DNA of 64,000 nucleotides from JAMXLO01 sp963812075 (GTDB taxonomy: Bacteria; Pseudomonadota; Alphaproteobacteria; Acetobacterales; Acetobacteraceae): the NCBI GenBank assembly GCA_963812075.1, contig CAWETN010000016.1:1-64000 (forward strand). The letters are read 5' to 3'. The translations under genes were made by a program, and so were the position numbers. Each line of letters starts with the position of its first letter. The first letter of the stretch is position 1. This document shows, one piece after another, positions 37,543 through 46,802 of the stretch. The notes beneath the pieces are model-generated. The model was not told where the DNA came from. It saw only the letters and a list, made by a program, of their open reading frames with translations, and did no database searches.

Positions 37543-37713
37543 AGCGCCTGCATTGATCTGCCGAAGTCGGTCGCTCGGCGCAAGCCAACGCGGCCCGTCG
37601 CAGATTTGCCACAGCGTGGCCTATCTGGCATACGCCCGCGCCAACAGACCTGTGGCAACCTTTGGTTGCCGCGGGCCACCCGCAACCAGTTCTCCACACG
37701 AGGATAATCCCGG

Positions 37714-39823
37714 ATGCTCTTGGCGCAATACGTGATCATCGCCTGCGGTCTGCTGGCGCTGGTCTACGGCCTCATCACCAGCAAGCAGGTGCTGGCCGCG
37801 GATGCCGGCACCGCACGCATGCAGGAGATCTCCGCCGCCGTCCAGGAGGGCGCCCGCGCCTATCTGAACCGCCAGTACATGACGATCGGCATCGTCGGCG
37901 TGGTGATCCTGATCATCCTGGGCCTGACGCTCGGCATCCACGTCGCGATCGGCTTCGTCATCGGCGCGGTGCTGTCGGCCGCGGCGGGCTATGTCGGCAT
38001 GAACGTCTCGGTCCGCGCCAACGTCCGCACCGCACAGGCGGCCAAGCAGGGCCTGGCCGCCGGCCTGACGTGGCCTTCCGGGCCGGCGCGGTCACCGGCA
38101 TGCTGGTGGTCGGCCTCGGCCTGCTGGGCGTCGCCGGCTACTACTTCTTCCTGCGCGGCGGCATGACCGGCGGCACCGACGATGAGCTGCGCCACGTGCT
38201 GGAGGCGATGGTGGCGCTGGGCTTCGGCGGCTCGCTGATCTCGATCTTCGCCCGTCTCGGCGGCGGCATCTTCACCAAGGGCGCCGATGTCGGCGCCGAC
38301 CTGGTGGGCAAGGTCGAGGCCGGCATCCCCGAGGACGACCCCCGCAACCCCGCCGTGATCGCCGACAACGTGGGCGACAACGTGGGCGACTGCGCCGGCA
38401 TGGCCGCCGACCTGTTCGAGACCTATGCGGTGACCATCGTCGCCACCATGCTGCTGGCGGCGATCTTCTTCACCGGCGCCGTCCGCGACCGGCATGCTGA
38501 TGCTGCCGCTGGGCATCGGCGGCATCTGCATCCTGACCTCGATCGTCGGCACCTACTTCGTCAAGCTGGGCGCCGACAACGGCATCATGAAGGCGCTGTA
38601 CAAGGGCCTGCTGGTGACCGGCGCGCTGTCGGTCGTCGGCATCGCCATCATCATCGCGCTGGTTCATCGGCTTCACCACGCCGCTGCCGCTGACCGGCGG
38701 CGGCACGGTGACCGGCTTCCAGCTGTTCGATCTGCGCGCTGATCGGCCTGGCGGTCACCGGCGCGATCGTGTGGATCACCGAATACTACACCGCGACCGA
38801 ATATCGCCCGGTGCGGTCGATCGCGCAGAGCTCCACCACCGGCCACGGCACCAACGTGATCCAGGGTCTGGCGGTGTCGATGGAGGCGACCGCACTGCCG
38901 GCTGATCGTGATCTGCATCGGCATCGTGGCGACGTTCATGATCGCCGGCCTGTTCGGCATCGCGGTGGCGGTGACCACCATGCTGTCGCTGGCCGGCATG
39001 ATCGTCGCGCTGGACGCCTACGGCCCGGTGACCGACAACGCCGGCGGCATCGCCGAGATGGCCGATCTGCCGGCCGACGTGCGCGTCACCACCGACGCGC
39101 TCGACGCGGTGGGCAACACCACCAAGGCGGTGACCAAGGGCTATGCCATCGGCTCAGCCGGCCTGGCGTCGCTGGTGCTGTTCGCGGCGTACACGCAGGA
39201 CCTGACGCACTACTTCCCGAACCTGGACGTGGAGTTCACGCTGCAGAACCCGTTCGTGGTGATCGGCCTGATCATCGGCGGCCTGCTGCCCTACCTGTTC
39301 GGCGCGATGGGCATGACCGCGGTGGGACGCGCCGCCGGCGCGGTGGTGGTGGAGGTCCGCCGGCAGTTCCGCGAAATCCCCGGCATCATGGAAGGCACCG
39401 CCAAGCCGGAATACGGCCGCGCGGTGGACATGCTGACCAAGGCGGCGATCCGCGAGATGATCATCCCGTCGCTGCTGCCGGTGCTGGCGCCGATCGTGCT
39501 GTGGGTGGTCATCGACATCATCGCCGGCCGGGTGGCGGCGTTCGCCTCGCTGGGCGCGATGCTGCTGGGCACCATCGTGACCGGGTTGTTCGTGGCGATC
39601 TCGATGACCTCGGGCGGCGGCGCGTGGGACAACGCCAAGAAATACATCGAGGAAGGCCACCACGGCGGCAAGGGCTCCGAGGCGCACAAGGCGGCGGTCA
39701 CCGGCGATACCGTCGGCGATCCCTACAAGGACACGGCAGGTCCCGGCGGTGAACCCGATGATCAAGATCACCAACATCGTCGCGCTGCTGCTGCTGGCGA
39801 TCCTGGCCGGCTGGCTGACCTAA
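37714..39823 (+). CDS. hppA: Membrane-bound proton-translocating pyrophosphatase HppA (several frameshifts)
   Basis: This is an integral membrane pyrophosphatase that couples PPi hydrolysis to H+ pumping. Very conserved blocks are present: GGGIFTKGADVGADLVGK, ADNVGDNVGDCAGMAADLFE, TDNAGGIAEMADLP, GAWDNAKKYIE, and the last GDPYKDTAGPAVNPMIK read across a shift. The sequence GNTTKAVTKGYAIGSAGL has Lys after NTT, the mark of K+-independent pumps. Breaks: one lost base near 38068, extra bases near 38484, 38662, 38732, 38901 and 39743. Corrected length is 701 residues, normal. The pristine motifs argue for base-call errors. Confidence 0.85.
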
Positions 39824-40326
39824 CGCTGGCCCTTCGGCTCACCCGGCGGCAGCCCTTCGGCCAGTTTCTCGGCCAGCGCGCGCACGAGGTCGGACCGCGC
39901 GACGATGCCGACTAGCTTGCCGTCGCGCACGACCGGAATCCGTTTGATGTTCCGACTGTGCATCATGTGGGCCACTTCACGCGCGGGCGTGTCCTCGCCG
40001 ACGGTGACGGCGCCAGAGGACATCACGGTCTTCACCTTGCGGTGCTGCTCGCGGATGCCGTTCAGGAATTCCGGCGCGAGGTTGAAGCCATCAGCCAGCA
40101 TGTCCAGCCAGCGCGCCTGCCGCTCGGTGTAGCCCTCGTGCCAGCGCACGAGGTCACCTTCGCTGAGCATGCCGACGATCGAGCCCTCGTCGTCGAGCAC
40201 CGGCACGCCGCTGATGTGCCGCTGCGCCATCAACCTGACTGCCTCGAGGAGCGACGATTCAGGGTGAACCACCGCGACATCACGGGTCATCAGATCACCC
40301 GCCGTGAATACTGCTTCGTCGAGCAT
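39820..40326 (-). CDS. CBS domain protein
   Basis: This 168-residue soluble protein has two CBS motifs (about residues 5-62 and 98-156): GDLMTRDVAVVHPESSLLEAVRLMAQRHISGVPVLD and AREVAHMMHSRNIKRIPVVRDGKLVGIVARSDLV. Such pairs bind adenine nucleotides. The region between (VRWHEGYTERQARWLDMLAD) is an extra helical insert. Its 3' end overlaps the hppA stop by four bases. A near-perfect FNR box lies 92 bp before its ATG, so oxygen-dependent control is likely. Confidence 0.88.
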   Translation of the reverse strand: MLDEAVFTAGDLMTRDVAVVHPESSLLEAVRLMAQRHISGVPVLDDEGSIVGMLSEGDLVRWHEGYTERQARWLDMLADGFNLAPEFLNGIREQHRKVKTVMSSGAVTVGEDTPAREVAHMMHSRNIKRIPVVRDGKLVGIVARSDLVRALAEKLAEGLPPGEPKGQR

Positions 40327-40417
40327 CAGAGTTTCCCTTCCAGCCGCCGCGCCGGTTATCGGTCGGCCGGCGGCACCGCCGTTAACGGAACCTTAGCACG
40401 TCGCTGCTTCGACATGA

Positions 40418-40431
40418 TTGACCCAGATCAA
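40418..40431. promoter_or_regulatory. FNR/Anr-type binding site upstream of the CBS gene
   Basis: TTGACCCAGATCAA matches the FNR consensus TTGAT-N4-ATCAA with one mismatch (C for T at position 5). It lies 92-105 bp upstream of the CBS gene ATG (40326) and just beyond the 3' end of the amidohydrolase gene on the same strand, so it fits the CBS promoter. Confidence 0.6.
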
Positions 40432-40445
40432 TCGAAGCGGCGCCG

Positions 40446-41594
40446 TCAGCCCTGCAGCGCGCGCCTCGCGACGCCGGCCAGGTAGGTCGAGGCCGCCGGC
40501 AGGATGGCGTCGTTGTAGTCGTAGCTCGAACTGTGCAGCGCGCGGCCATCGTCCGCCGGGCCGTTGCCGATCCACACGAACGCACCGGGACGCTGTTCGA
40601 GATACCAGGCGAAATCCTCGCCGGTCATCGCCGGCGCCATGTCCCGACGCAGTTCCAGGCCACCTCCCGTGACCGCATCGGCGGCCAACTCGCGCTCGGC
40701 CGGCGTGTTCACAGTCACCGGGTTGCCGCGGCGCAGCGCCACGTCGATGTCCACGTTGCAGCTCAGCGCGACGCCGGCGGCGACCCGGCGGATGGCGTCC
40801 TCCACGGCATCCCTCACCGCGTCTCGCAGAGTCCGCATGGTGCCGCGCATCACCGCCTCGTCGGCGATCTGGTTCGCGGCGCTGCCGGCCTGCATCGTGG
40901 CGACCGTGATCACCGCGGCGTCCAGCGGATCGACATTGCGTGAGACGATCGTCTGCAGGCCGAGCAGCAGGTGCGCCGAGGCCACCATCGGGTCACGCGT
41001 CAGGTGCGGCAGCGCGGCATGGCCCGAGCGTCCCTTGACGCGGAATTCGATGCGTCCGCCGGACGCCATCACGGCGCTGTCGTGCACCGCGACCGTGCCG
41101 GCATCGAGCCCGGGCCAGTTGTGGTAGCCGAAGATCCGTTCCATCGGGAAACGCTCGAACAGGCCGTCGGCGATCATGCTTTTCGCGCCGCCGCCGCCCT
41201 CCTCCGCCGGCTGGAACACGAAGTGCACCGTGCCGGTAAAAGACGCGTCCTGCTGCAGCAGCGCAACGGCGCCGAGCAGCGAGACCGTATGGCCGTCATG
41301 GCCGCAGGCATGCATCACACCGGCGTTGCCCGAGGCGTAGGGCAGACCGGTCGTCTCGGCGATCGGCAGCGCGTCCATGTCGGCACGCAGCCCGACGCTG
41401 CGATTGGACTGCCCGCGCGAGATCGTCGCGACGACGCCGTGGCCACCCACCCCGGCGACATGCGGCACCCCGAGTTCGCGCAGCTTTTCGCAGACGAACG
41501 CAGCGGTCTGCGTTTCATGCAGGGTGAGTTCCGGGTGCGCGTGCAGGTGGCGGCGCCAGGCGGTCAATGTATCGACGAGCGACTTGTCCACCAT
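40446..41594 (-). CDS. M20 family amidohydrolase (hippurate hydrolase-like)
   Basis: This 382-residue metallohydrolase resembles N-acyl-amino-acid/hippurate hydrolases. Marks: HLHAHPELTLHETQTAAFV, RADMDALPI (metal-binding Asp), HACGHDGHT with metal-binding Cys and His, FQPAEEGGGGAKSM (Glu) and ATMQAGSAANQIAD in the dimer domain. It cleaves an N-acyl or N-aroyl amino acid to an acid and an amino acid. ATG 41594 (MVDKSLVDTL) chosen; a TTG eleven codons upstream is possible. Confidence 0.88.
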   Translation of the reverse strand: MVDKSLVDTLTAWRRHLHAHPELTLHETQTAAFVCEKLRELGVPHVAGVGGHGVVATISRGQSNRSVGLRADMDALPIAETTGLPYASGNAGVMHACGHDGHTVSLLGAVALLQQDASFTGTVHFVFQPAEEGGGGAKSMIADGLFERFPMERIFGYHNWPGLDAGTVAVHDSAVMASGGRIEFRVKGRSGHAALPHLTRDPMVASAHLLLGLQTIVSRNVDPLDAAVITVATMQAGSAANQIADEAVMRGTMRTLRDAVRDAVEDAIRRVAAGVALSCNVDIDVALRRGNPVTVNTPAERELAADAVTGGGLELRRDMAPAMTGEDFAWYLEQRPGAFVWIGNGPADDGRALHSSSYDYNDAILPAASTYLAGVARRALQG

Positions 41595-41692
41595 GCAGGC
41601 GGTAGCCGATTTCCCGTCGCCCGGCAAATGACAGCCCGATGCCGCGCTGGCATAGTTGGATGGGCCTCAGGACGAAGCCGAGTTGCCGGAAT

Positions 41693-42115
41693 ATGCTGCA
41701 CCTCACCAAGCTCGCCGTCGGCGTGCGCGATATCGACCACCTGCGCGAACTGCAGGCCGAACGTGCACAACGCACGCCGCCGTTGCGGCATCGCACGCGC
41801 AACTTCCCGCGCCGGCACCAGGAGGTGGTGGACGGCGGCTCGATGTACTGGGTGATCGGCGGCAGCATGCTGGTGCGCCAGCGTATCGTGGACATCGTCG
41901 AGGACCGCCGCGACGACGGCTCCGCCTGCACCGGGCTGGTGCTGGACCCGAAGCTGGTGCCGCTGACCGGCCGGCCGACCAAGCCGTTCCAGGGCTGGCG
42001 CTATCTGCGTCCGGATGAAGCCCCACGCGACCTGGTGCTCGGGCGACGAGCCCGAGGTGTGGATTCTCTGCCACCGGAATTGCGGCACGAACTGCAGGTG
42101 CTATGCCTGCTGTGA
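41693..42115 (+). CDS. DUF1489 family protein
   Basis: This 140-residue alphaproteobacterial protein of the DUF1489 family has MLHLTKLAVGVRDIDHLRELQ, RHRTRNFPRRHQEVV, GGSMYWVIGG, LDPKLVPLTGRPTKPFQGWRYL and a conserved C-terminus LPPELRHELQVL. The piece RDLVLGRRARGVDSL before it differs from the family; two opposite shifts may hide here, since the neighbouring frame reads GDEPEV. Function unknown; often near RNA and cell-cycle genes in relatives. Confidence 0.78.
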   Translation: MLHLTKLAVGVRDIDHLRELQAERAQRTPPLRHRTRNFPRRHQEVVDGGSMYWVIGGSMLVRQRIVDIVEDRRDDGSACTGLVLDPKLVPLTGRPTKPFQGWRYLRPDEAPRDLVLGRRARGVDSLPPELRHELQVLCLL

Positions 42116-42233
42116 ATCCCCCTTGTGCGAATTTGTCAAGGCGTATGATAAGCGGAACAGTCGATTAAGCTTGCTTGTTCGACTGTACTGTCAGCCTGTC
42201 CCCGCAACGCCTGCTGTCCTCGGAGCCAATCCC

Positions 42234-42455
42234 GTGACCTCCTCGCGCAGACACCTGTTCGCCCTGCTCGGCCTCGTTCTGCCGGTCGCCGCCTTCACGG
42301 CCTCGCCCGCTGCGGCCGCCTCGTCGAGCGCCGTGCAAACCAAGCCGCACAGCCACCACACCGCTTCGCACAAGTCGTCCAAATCGCACCATTCGTCGAC
42401 GCGCAACGCCTCGCACCACACGACGCACCACGCGCCGAAGCCTACCGCGAGCTGA
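42234..42455 (+). CDS. Small exported His/Ser-rich protein
   Basis: This 73-residue protein is predicted to start GTG 42234 behind CGGAG (8-nt gap). It has a signal peptide (HLFALLGLVLPVAAFTASPAAAA) and a mature tail of about 40 residues that is mostly His, Ser, Thr and Lys (HSHHTASHKSSKSHHSST). It might bind metal. It overlaps the 3' end of the hydrogenase-like small subunit gene by 14 bp on the opposite strand. No family recognised. Confidence 0.5.
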   Translation: MTSSRRHLFALLGLVLPVAAFTASPAAAASSSAVQTKPHSHHTASHKSSKSHHSSTRNASHHTTHHAPKPTAS

Positions 42456-43011
42456 CCGCCGCCTTGCTGCGCGCGTTCGCCTCGAGCAGCGCGCGCAGTC
42501 CTGCCAGGATGCGCTCCGGCGTGGGCGGGCAGCCGCCGATCTGCAGGTCGACCGGCACGGTAGTGCCGGCACCGCCTGCGATGGCGTAGCTGCCCTTGAA
42601 CACCCCGCCGTCCACCGCACAGTCCCCCACCGCCACCACGAGCTTCGGCTCCGGCATCGCCGCGTGCGCCTGCTCCAGTGCTTCCACCATGTTGCGTGTC
42701 ACCGGACCGGTCACCAGCAGCACCTCGGCATGCAGCGGCGTTGCGACGAAGCGCACGCCGAAGCGCTCGAGGTCGTAGACCGCACGGCGCGCGGCGCGCA
42801 GTTCGATCTCGCAGCCGCCGCAGCTGCCGGCGTCCACGTGCAGCACCGCCAGGCCCCCGCCAAGACCGGCGTGCAGCCTGGCATCCAGCCTGGTGCGCAG
42901 GGAATGCGTGGCCTCCACATCCGCACGAGGTGGAGTGCCGGCCCGTGGCCCGGCGAGGAGCGAACGGGCAAGGCGACGCCAGGTCGTCAAAGATCGGCTC
43001 CGGAGCTGCAC
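42442..43011 (-). CDS. Ehr complex small subunit (HyfI/NuoB-like Fe-S protein)
   Basis: This 189-residue protein is related to HyfI/HycG and NuoB, with four Cys for one [4Fe-4S] cluster: SCGGCEIE (two), VGDCAVDGG and IGGCPPTPERIL. It would be the proximal cluster subunit of a complex I/hydrogenase-4-like module. Its start overlaps the large-subunit gene's end by 25 bp. It is the last gene of the six-gene minus-strand operon; no HycF ferredoxin gene follows. Confidence 0.85.
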   Translation of the reverse strand: MQLRSRSLTTWRRLARSLLAGPRAGTPPRADVEATHSLRTRLDARLHAGLGGGLAVLHVDAGSCGGCEIELRAARRAVYDLERFGVRFVATPLHAEVLLVTGPVTRNMVEALEQAHAAMPEPKLVVAVGDCAVDGGVFKGSYAIAGGAGTTVPVDLQIGGCPPTPERILAGLRALLEANARSKAAVSSR

Positions 43012-44252
43012 AGTTCGAGATCGGCCAGGACCTGCGGGAGATCATCGAGCCTCGTTCCGACGACCGCCGCGGCCAACAGTTGCCATCTGCTCCAGGCGGC
43101 ATCGTAGACGAAGGCGCCGGCGATCTGCCCGTGATCAAGCCGCAGCCAGTGGCCGATGTGCCCACCCCGGTCGTCGGCGAAAAAACCCAGGCCCTCGCCG
43201 CTCGCCGCCGCAAGCGGCACCGCGAGACCGCCATCAGGCACCGCGCGCACCAGATCGTGCGCACGGCGGATCCGGCGCCCGAGCGCGGCCGGACGCTGTG
43301 AGGCGTCATCGCTGCCGGCGAGCCGTCCCGACAGCCGCAGGTCGGGCAATTCGGCGGCAAGATCTTCCAGCATTCGCAGGATGGCCGCATCGCCGTCGGT
43401 CGCCATATCCGACGCCACACCGCCAGGCACTACGCAGTCCATCATCAGCCGGTGCCCGAACGCCAGGCCGGCCGACTGGCGCGCCGCCTCACCGTGACAG
43501 GCGAGGCGCGTTGCCAGCACCTGATCGCCAACCGCCTCTGCAGTCGCCGTCAGCCGGTCGAGGCTGCCGGCAATCTGCTCGAGCCCGGCCATCACGTCGC
43601 GCAGCGCCAGCGCGCGCGGCGGGGGTTCGCAGCCGAGAGCGGCTTCGGCCGCACGGGCAAAGGCGAGCGAGTGGGCGACCGTTGCCTCGCCGGCGATACG
43701 TGCGGCGAAGCGCGCCGCGGCACGCGGTGACTTGCCGCGCATCAGGCCAAGCGTGCCCTTGTGGCTATAGCCGAGGAGCGGCTCGAACCCGACGACGGTC
43801 TCGCCGTCGATCGCGAAACGAAGATGCGCCGCCGGCTCGATGCCGCCGCGCACCGGGCCGATCGGCAATTGATCGAGCGATTCGTGGAACCGGAATTCAG
43901 GTGGGCCAGCAGGCCGAGGTGCGCCCGGGCGCGGTGCCAGTGGCGTGGTCACCGGCCAGCGCCCGTGGTCGAGCCAGGGCCGCGCGTCGGAACCGCCGAT
44001 CGCGACGTAGCCCCAGAGATCGTGCACCAGCCGTTCGGACCAGGCCGCCGCCGGGCGCGCCGGCGAGAGTGCCGGGTAGCCGCCATCGACGATCTCGGTC
44101 GAGACCAGCACCGCGGTCTCGTCGTCGATGAACAGGGCAAAGATGTCCCCTGCATCGGCCCACAGCGCCAGCAAAGGCGGCGACGGCGCGCTCGCGAGAG
44201 CGGCCCAGCCCTCCCGGGTCAGTGCCCGGCGCGGCTGCGCGACCGAGCTCAT
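42987..44252 (-). CDS. Ehr complex large subunit (HyfG/HycE-like, without NiFe-binding cysteines)
   Basis: This 421-residue homologue of HycE/HyfG and NuoCD has VVGFEPLLGYSHKGT, the counterpart of the HycE DYRLFYVHRGME region, and IAGEATVAHSLAF, which aligns with HycE CGICGFAHS but has Ala and Glu in place of both Cys. The C-terminus ends LADLELCSSGADL with no DPCxxC. Without these ligands it cannot bind NiFe, which defines energy-converting hydrogenase-related (Ehr) complexes. The residue numbers of the replaced sites are about 190 to 195. Start ATG overlaps the membrane-subunit stop (ATGA). Confidence 0.85.
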   Translation of the reverse strand: MSSVAQPRRALTREGWAALASAPSPPLLALWADAGDIFALFIDDETAVLVSTEIVDGGYPALSPARPAAAWSERLVHDLWGYVAIGGSDARPWLDHGRWPVTTPLAPRPGAPRPAGPPEFRFHESLDQLPIGPVRGGIEPAAHLRFAIDGETVVGFEPLLGYSHKGTLGLMRGKSPRAAARFAARIAGEATVAHSLAFARAAEAALGCEPPPRALALRDVMAGLEQIAGSLDRLTATAEAVGDQVLATRLACHGEAARQSAGLAFGHRLMMDCVVPGGVASDMATDGDAAILRMLEDLAAELPDLRLSGRLAGSDDASQRPAALGRRIRRAHDLVRAVPDGGLAVPLAAASGEGLGFFADDRGGHIGHWLRLDHGQIAGAFVYDAAWSRWQLLAAAVVGTRLDDLPQVLADLELCSSGADL

Positions 44253-45394
44253 TCGATCACCGCGCGGACCGGCAGCACGAAGGCCAACAGCGCGAAGACG
44301 GCGAGCTGCAGCCAGACCGGGGCGGCCTCGTGCCACCCGGTCACCATCCCGGAGGGACGCCGTTGCAGCAGCACCCACACCAACAGCAGAACGCCCGCTC
44401 CGAGCGGCGCCAGCAGCCATGCCGCGACGGATGCGGCGGATGCCGCGACCAGGCTCAGCGCGTAGAGCGGCAGCAGCGCGAACACCATCCATGCGAGCAG
44501 GTCGCTATCCTGCGACTGCAGCACGGCCGACCGCGCCAATGCCAGCAGGGCGACGTGCTGCCACGCTGCCTGTTTCGCGCCGACGCCGATGGCGAACACC
44601 GCGATTCCCAGCTGCGCCACGGCAGCAAGGGCGACACCGCGCAGCCGATCCACCGGCGCCAGGAGGGTCACGGAAACAGTCATCAGTGACAGGAGCCCGA
44701 ACCCGATCAGCATCCACCGGTCCACATCCAGCTGCAGGAACACCAGCAGCGGCACGTCGGCCAGCAGCGCGAGCATGACGGCGCCGGGAGCGAGACTCAC
44801 CGCCACCGCGGCGGGCAGCCAGGCGTGCAAGGGCACCAGTCCGGCGAGAGCACCGAAGCCGACCAGAATGAACACGCCCCCGCCGGCGCCGGAGCCGCCG
44901 AGCAGCAGCATGCCCAGCAGCGCGAGTAGCAATCCGATGGAACAATGCAGCGCCAGGCGTGCCGCGGCGACAGGCGCGGCCTCATCGTGCATCGCACGGA
45001 CAAGCGCTATCGCCGCCGCCACGCCGACCACAGCGGCGAACCACGTCGGAAGCTGCCCGGCTGAAAGTGCCGCCGCCTGGACGGCACCGAGCACCCCTTG
45101 GAATCCGACGTGGTAGAGCCGCACCCGCCACGGGCTGAGCGAGGCCGCGGCAAGCGCCGCCGCGATGTCGCGCTGGCCGGACCAACTTGTCGTCATCGCT
45201 ACGAAGGCAGCGAGCAGGACGAAATTGGTTGCCGAACCACCGACGCGGTATGTCAGCGCGCACGCCACGACGAATTGGAGACCGGCGGAGCCCCCGTTGA
45301 TCCAGGCGCCGATGCGCCACGAGCCCGTGACAGCCAGCACAGCGGCCGAAAGGAAGGGCAGCGCGACAACGATCGTGGGAAGCCAACCGGTCAC
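44249..45394 (-). CDS. Ehr complex membrane subunit (HyfF/NuoN-like antiporter-type)
   Basis: This 381-residue hydrophobic protein has about ten membrane spans and is related to HyfF and complex I antiporter subunits. Blocks include LVPLHAWLPAAVAVSLAPGAVMLAL, the antiporter-like HAWLP motif, and GVALAAVAQLGIAVFAIGVG. The probable start is GTG 45394, overlapping the TGA of the HyfE-like gene (GTGA). Confidence 0.82.
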   Translation of the reverse strand: MTGWLPTIVVALPFLSAAVLAVTGSWRIGAWINGGSAGLQFVVACALTYRVGGSATNFVLLAAFVAMTTSWSGQRDIAAALAAASLSPWRVRLYHVGFQGVLGAVQAAALSAGQLPTWFAAVVGVAAAIALVRAMHDEAAPVAAARLALHCSIGLLLALLGMLLLGGSGAGGGVFILVGFGALAGLVPLHAWLPAAVAVSLAPGAVMLALLADVPLLVFLQLDVDRWMLIGFGLLSLMTVSVTLLAPVDRLRGVALAAVAQLGIAVFAIGVGAKQAAWQHVALLALARSAVLQSQDSDLLAWMVFALLPLYALSLVAASAASVAAWLLAPLGAGVLLLVWVLLQRRPSGMVTGWHEAAPVWLQLAVFALLAFVLPVRAVIE

Positions 45395-45891
45395 CGGCGC
45401 AGCCAGCTCTCGGCCAGCACCAGCGCGGGCACCAGCGGTACGGCGACCGCGAGCGCCATCGGCCGAGCCAGGGCAGGCTGTGCGGCCGCCACCAGAACGA
45501 TGCCGTTCTGCGATGACAGCAGGCCGACCACGGGCAGCAACGCGTGCGAGCGCAGACCGATCAGCGACAGGCCGAGCAGCGCAACGGCCACCCCCGCCGG
45601 CGCGACGGCGGCGTTCGTCGCCAACAGCAGCGCAACCACCGCTGCCCAGGAGAGAACGGCGCGGCCGCGCACGCCGAGCGGCGCCGCGCCATCCGACCGG
45701 GCGAGTGCGGCCGGCAGCGCGATGCCATTGAGCGCGCCGGCCAGCAACGCGGTCGCAACGTCGGTTCCGCCAAGTGCCACCGCGGCGCACAGTCCCTGAA
45801 GCGCACAGAGCCGCGTCGCGGTGCCGATCCGCCGCGCACACAACAGGCCGATCGCCAACAGCAGAGCCAGCGTGGCTGCGACGACGATCAT
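45391..45891 (-). CDS. Ehr complex membrane subunit (HyfE-like)
   Basis: This 166-residue membrane protein has five or six hydrophobic stretches and resembles hydrogenase-4 component E: RRIGTATRLCALQGLCAAVALGG near the N-terminus and GLLSSQNGIVLVAAAQP. It likely replaces NuoJ/NuoK-like functions in the membrane arm. ATG 45891 overlaps the HyfC-like stop (ATGA), and its own stop overlaps the next gene. Confidence 0.8.
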   Translation of the reverse strand: MIVVAATLALLLAIGLLCARRIGTATRLCALQGLCAAVALGGTDVATALLAGALNGIALPAALARSDGAAPLGVRGRAVLSWAAVVALLLATNAAVAPAGVAVALLGLSLIGLRSHALLPVVGLLSSQNGIVLVAAAQPALARPMALAVAVPLVPALVLAESWLRR

Positions 45892-46802
45892 GTGGCCTCG
45901 ATGTCCGCCAGCAGGAAGACCGCGGCCAACGCGCCGAACAGCACCGCCACGCCGAGCGTGCGTGCCGCCAGCGGCAGCCCCAGACGGCCGACCATCGTCC
46001 TCGACAGGGTGAGCAGCAGCACGGCAATGAGCGTGCGGGCCAGCCAGGCGACGATGCCGATGAACCATGCGACCGGCCCCGCGCCGGACGGCGCCATGCC
46101 GAACGGCAGGAACATCGCGCCGATCAGGTCGAACCAGACCAGTAGCCGGAGCGCCTCCGTCGCCTCGCTCAGCGCCAGATCGCGTCCGCTGAGGCCAAGC
46201 GCCCATGCCTCCCGCCGCGTGGCGTCGACAAAGACCACCAGGAGCGTGGCGGCCAGCGCGACGATGACGCCGGACGGCCACGCGCCGCCGTTCTCGAGCT
46301 GCATTGCGGCGATCAGGTCGAGATCAAGGCTGCCGGCGAACAGCGCGAGCGCGAACAGCACCAGCAGCAGCGCCGGCTCCGCGATGGCGGCGAGCAGCAG
46401 CGTGCGGCTGGCAGCCACGCCACCTGTCGCCGTTCCCGTGTCCATGGCGCCCAGCGCCAGTGAGATCCGGGCCAGTGCCAGCAGGCCGGCAATCGCCAGC
46501 AGGTCGGCGAACCGCGCGAATGCCATCCCGAGGGTGAAGGACGGCACCAGCGACGCGGCGACGGCGGTCGCCGCGGCACAGACGACCGGTGCTTCGACGC
46601 TCACCCGGGAGGCGCCCTCGGTGAGCACGGCCGGCTGGCGCAGCAGCCGGCCCAGCTCCTGCCATGGCTGCAGCAGAGGCGGCCCAACACGGCCGGCGAT
46701 GCGCGCCTCGAGCCACCGCCGCACGCCGCCCAGCGTGGGCGCCGCGGCGGCGATCAACGCGATGTGCAGCAGCTGCGCGACGAGAGCGCCGAGCAGCGTC
46801 AT
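45888..46802 (-). CDS. Ehr complex membrane subunit (HyfC/NuoH-like)
   Basis: This 304-residue protein has eight or so hydrophobic segments and is related to HycD/HyfC and NuoH. Marks: RIAGRVGPPLLQPWQELGRLLRQP near residue 35, a signature of the NuoH/HycD loop, and RREAWALGLSGRDLALSEATEALRLLVWFDL later. It links the peripheral and membrane arms in the family. Start overlaps the HyfB-like stop. Confidence 0.85.
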   Translation of the reverse strand: MTLLGALVAQLLHIALIAAAAPTLGGVRRWLEARIAGRVGPPLLQPWQELGRLLRQPAVLTEGASRVSVEAPVVCAAATAVAASLVPSFTLGMAFARFADLLAIAGLLALARISLALGAMDTGTATGGVAASRTLLLAAIAEPALLLVLFALALFAGSLDLDLIAAMQLENGGAWPSGVIVALAATLLVVFVDATRREAWALGLSGRDLALSEATEALRLLVWFDLIGAMFLPFGMAPSGAGPVAWFIGIVAWLARTLIAVLLLTLSRTMVGRLGLPLAARTLGVAVLFGALAAVFLLADIEAT

